Shown: in pieces, positions 61,564 through 64,000 of the stretch
How positions within the stretch are numbered: position 1 is the stretch's first letter
Layout of the letters: every line of letters begins with the position of its first letter
NCBI RefSeq assembly: GCF_003660165.1
Contig: NZ_CP032829.1
Location: forward strand, 868,001 to 932,000
Length of the DNA: 64,000 nucleotides
Direction of reading: 5' to 3'
Origin: Sphingomonas paeninsulae
Lineage (GTDB): Bacteria; Pseudomonadota; Alphaproteobacteria; Sphingomonadales; Sphingomonadaceae
The notes under the pieces: model-generated
The model's database searches: none
What the model saw: only the letters and a program-made list of their open reading frames with translations
Told to the model about the DNA's origin: nothing
Position numbers and translations under genes: made by a program

Positions 61564-62667
61564 TCAAACCCGCATTGGCATCAGTACATAAAGCGCCGCA
61601 GCCTTGTCGTTTTCACGCAGCAGTGTCGGTGCAGCAGCATCAGCAAGATGCACCTCGACCGAATCGCCTTCGATCTGCGCCAGAATATCCATCAGATATT
61701 TCGCGTTGAAACCGATCTCAAAGCCCGTTGCCGAATACTCGCCGGGCACCTCTTCAGCCGCCGTGCCGTTCTCCGGCGATGTTACCGACAGCGTAATCTT
61801 GTCCCGGTCGAGCGCCATTTTCACCGCACGCGTTTTTTCCGACGCGATGGTGGCGACGCGATCGACGCCCTGCATGAAGCTCTTGGGATCGATCTTCAGG
61901 ATCTTGTCGTTGCCGGTCGGAATCACGCGGCTGTAATCGGGGAAGGTGCCGTCGATGAGCTTGGAAACCAGAACGGCATGACCCAGTACGAAGCGGATCT
62001 TGGTGGCGGACAGTGAAATCTCGACCGACCCCTCGACCTCGTCGAGCAGCTTGCGCAGTTCGCCGATGCATTTCCGCGGGATGATGATGTCGGGCATCCC
62101 TTCCGCGCCATCGGGCCGCGCCACGGTCACGCGTGCCAAACGGTGGCCGTCGGTCGCAGCCGCCTTCATCACGTCATCGACCACGTGCAGGAAGATACCG
62201 TTCAGATAATAGCGAGTCTCCTCTGTGGAGATCGCGAATCGTGTCTTGTCGATGATCTGGCGCAGGGTTGCGGCTGGCAGTTCGAACTTGGTCGGCAGTT
62301 CACCCTCTGCAATAATCGGGAAATCATCGCGGGGCAGCGTCGGCAGGTTGAAGTTGGACCGACTGGCCTTGATCGCCATCTTACCGTCCGCAGCGTTCAG
62401 CGAAACCTCGCTTCCCTCCTGCAGTTTACGCGCGATTTCGAACAAAGTGTGTGCAGAAACCGTCGTGGTTCCGGCTGTTTCAACCTTCGCGTCGATCGTC
62501 TCTAGGATTTGCAAATCGAGATCGGTCGCCATCAGGCGGATGCCGCCTTCGGGCAGCGCCTCGATCAGGACGTTGGACAGAATCGGAATGGTATTGCGCC
62601 GCTCGACCACCGACTGGACATGTCCCAGGCTTTTCAACAGCGTCGCGCGTTCGATCGTCGCCTTCAT
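61564..62667 (-). CDS. dnaN: DNA polymerase III beta subunit (sliding clamp)
   Basis: 367 residues in three similar clamp domains: MKATIERATLLKSLGHVQSV, LTLPRDDFPI-type strand (NLPTLPRDDFPIIAEGELPT), TRYYLNGIFLHVV, LIDGTFPDYSRVIP and the final AALYVLMPMRV. Ring-shaped processivity clamp for replication and repair. Not next to dnaA or recF here. Convergent with the DUF486 gene. Confidence 0.97.
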   Translation of the reverse strand: MKATIERATLLKSLGHVQSVVERRNTIPILSNVLIEALPEGGIRLMATDLDLQILETIDAKVETAGTTTVSAHTLFEIARKLQEGSEVSLNAADGKMAIKASRSNFNLPTLPRDDFPIIAEGELPTKFELPAATLRQIIDKTRFAISTEETRYYLNGIFLHVVDDVMKAAATDGHRLARVTVARPDGAEGMPDIIIPRKCIGELRKLLDEVEGSVEISLSATKIRFVLGHAVLVSKLIDGTFPDYSRVIPTGNDKILKIDPKSFMQGVDRVATIASEKTRAVKMALDRDKITLSVTSPENGTAAEEVPGEYSATGFEIGFNAKYLMDILAQIEGDSVEVHLADAAAPTLLRENDKAAALYVLMPMRV

Positions 62668-62722
62668 CGGTCTAAAACCCCGGGTCTTCTAAAGCAAAAT
62701 GCAAGGTTGGACTAATGGACAG

Positions 62723-62752
62723 AAAAAAGGGCCGGGGCAAGCGCCCCGACCC
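62723..62752 (-). terminator. Intrinsic terminator of the outer-membrane protein gene
   Basis: On the minus strand GGGTCGGGGC pairs with GCCCCGGCCC (one mismatch), followed by six T. It lies 30 bases after the stop at 62,782. Confidence 0.8.
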
Positions 62753-62781
62753 TCTGATCTCACTTCAATACGATCTGTGCG

Positions 62782-63402
62782 TCAGAATCGTATGCCGACG
62801 CTGCCGACAACCTGATGGCGATCGAAATCGGTATCGATATTTGCGTTACCGATATTCAGGTTCTGATAGTTCGAATAACGATATTCGGCCTTCACGAACC
62901 CGCCGGGTCCGAACACCCGGAACTTCTGTTCAATACCGGCACCAAGACGGTAACCATCGGCATTGGCGTGACCGCCCGAAAAGTTGCCGACGCCATCATC
63001 ATAGCGCTGCCCAAAGCGAGCATTGGTATAACCGCCCTTGATGTACAGCAGCGTTGCAGGAGCAACCGCATAGCCAAGACGTGCACCGACATACAGGTCG
63101 CGACCGGCGCTGACCCGCGTGCTGTCACCCGCCACAAGAACGTTGTTAGCCCGAACCTTGTTGGTGGAATCTGTGACTTCGCCTTCGAGCCCGAGGATCA
63201 CGCCGCCGACCTGAGCATCGTAACCGCCGCCGACACCATAGACGAAACCATCCTTGTGTCCGCCATTACCGTCGCTGCCAGTCAAACGATCCCAACCGCC
63301 GGTCACTTCAATGTGCGGTCCGGTAAATGGGGCGCGCTCCTGAGCGAGTGCTGGGGTGGCAAATGCCGACGCCAAAAGCGCGGCTGTGAAAATGGTACGC
63401 AT
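62782..63402 (-). CDS. Outer-membrane beta-barrel protein, OmpA/Omp25-like
   Basis: 206 residues. Signal peptide MRTIFTAALLASAFATPALA, then eight amphipathic strands with alternating Gly/aromatic residues (VYGVGGGYDAQVGGVILGLE, LYIKGGYTNARFGQRYDDGV, GGFVKAEYRYSNYQNLNIGN) and the C-terminal Phe of BAM substrates (VVGSVGIRF). Small porin-like barrel; no OmpA peptidoglycan domain. It has its own terminator. Confidence 0.88.
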   Translation of the reverse strand: MRTIFTAALLASAFATPALAQERAPFTGPHIEVTGGWDRLTGSDGNGGHKDGFVYGVGGGYDAQVGGVILGLEGEVTDSTNKVRANNVLVAGDSTRVSAGRDLYVGARLGYAVAPATLLYIKGGYTNARFGQRYDDGVGNFSGGHANADGYRLGAGIEQKFRVFGPGGFVKAEYRYSNYQNLNIGNANIDTDFDRHQVVGSVGIRF

Positions 63403-63534
63403 TACGCAACTCCTTACTGATCCCCGAACGTGGGGATGATGCTCAAATAGGGAGCCCGATCGTTTGTTGCATGAACCTCAGATAAACAGGAGAAACCGTT
63501 GCATTTCTGCCACAAACCGGGGAATGGGCTTGAC

Positions 63535-64000
63535 ATGAATTTACCCGGAAAGACCTTTATCGCCCGGCATGGGGAAACCGTTTTCAATGCGGGTCGACGT
63601 TTGCAGGGCGATAACCTCCACACGCCGCTCACTCGTGCGGGGTTTGCTCAGGCCGACGCGATGGGAGCAGATCTGCGTAAGATTTTAGGCGTAAAGCCTG
63701 CGCTTGAACTATGGTCGTCCCCTCCGGGCGTGCTTTGCAGACGCTGGCGATCATCGCCGAGCATCTGGAACTCGATTGGCACGAAACGCACGTCGACCCA
63801 CGGTTGGTGGAAATCGGCATGGGCAGTTGGGGTGGGCGTTATTATGCGGATGTCGTCGCCAAAGTTGGCGCGATCGTGGACCCTGCAACGATGCTGCTGA
63901 AACCAGCACCCGATGGCGAAACTTACGACGAAATCGCGGGGCGTGTCACCGATTGGGCGAACGACGCTGCCCGCGAAAGTCAAACCTCCGCGCTCCAGGA
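63535..64000 (+). CDS. Histidine phosphatase (phosphoglycerate mutase family), frameshifted and cut by window end
   Basis: From ATG 63,535: FIARHGETVFNAGRRLQGDN carries the catalytic RHG motif. After LELWSSP the frame breaks; one added C at CCCC 63,719-63,722 gives SGRALQTLAIIAEHLELDWH, then ETHVDPRLVEIGMGSWGGRY and onward, open to the window end. Histidine phosphatase superfamily, GpmB/CobC-like; substrate unknown. As written the frame stops at 63,900. Confidence 0.85.

Overview
The window is chromosomal DNA from a GC-rich alphaproteobacterium, most likely a member of the Sphingomonadales. The evidence is gene content and order: lptC-lptA-lptB-rpoN, a rutE-like gene/tsaB/rimI/mucR/fur/plsC/miaB/phoH/ybeY/corC in one block, divergent panC and mipZ, and cpdR, divK and sapC. 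The tyrosine recombinase at the left prophage end also resembles a family common in sphingomonads. No similarity search was possible, so genus is not assigned.

Layout. (1) 1-15,170: LPS export (lptC, cut by the window edge; lptA, lptB), sigma-54, a SWIB protein, a small nuclease, the tyrosine/homogentisate pathway (hppD, hmgA, fahA), leuB, a DEAD-box helicase, an FAD-linked oxidase, sapC, a candidate small RNA, an N-formylglutamate amidohydrolase, cpdR and tRNA-Val(GAC). (2) 15,118-33,552: an 18.4 kb prophage remnant inserted in the 3' half of that tRNA and bounded by 53-bp direct repeats. Its integrase has lost its N-terminal part and abuts the tail end of a structural gene. Terminase, portal, capsid, repressor and replication genes are absent, yet the siphophage tail module (with a tip module ordered as in the Rhodobacter gene transfer agent) and the lysis cassette look intact. 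A block of small minus-strand genes fills the right end. (3) 33,553-41,000: isocitrate lyase behind a palindromic operator candidate, the dTDP-L-rhamnose operon rfbACDB, and a PQQ-type sugar dehydrogenase. (4) 40,336-48,161: a long minus-strand housekeeping block. (5) 48,426-64,000: a second DEAD-box helicase, ATP-dependent DNA ligase, Dps, L33, divK, a five-gene operon (DUF3572, HAD, RidA, GDPD, acetyltransferase), panC/mipZ, a phosphohexomutase, dnaN, an outer-membrane beta-barrel protein and a histidine phosphatase cut by the window end.

Two points shape how the window should be read. First, seven chromosomal genes (hmgA, the gene at 10,681-11,171, sapC, the amidohydrolase, the PQQ-type dehydrogenase, the phosphohexomutase and the histidine phosphatase) each carry one apparent missing base in or beside a G or C run. 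This looks like homopolymer under-calling rather than seven independent pseudogenes, and I annotate full-length genes across each site. Second, the prophage remnant keeps tail plus lysis genes and has lost head genes. That is the gene set of an F-type tailocin, and it is the best candidate here for an undescribed system, although no regulator for it is visible.

Three copies of a long imperfect palindrome (REP-like) sit just downstream of genes. No CRISPR array, insertion sequence or riboswitch was recognised, and no stretch above 300 bases lacks a gene or a described feature.
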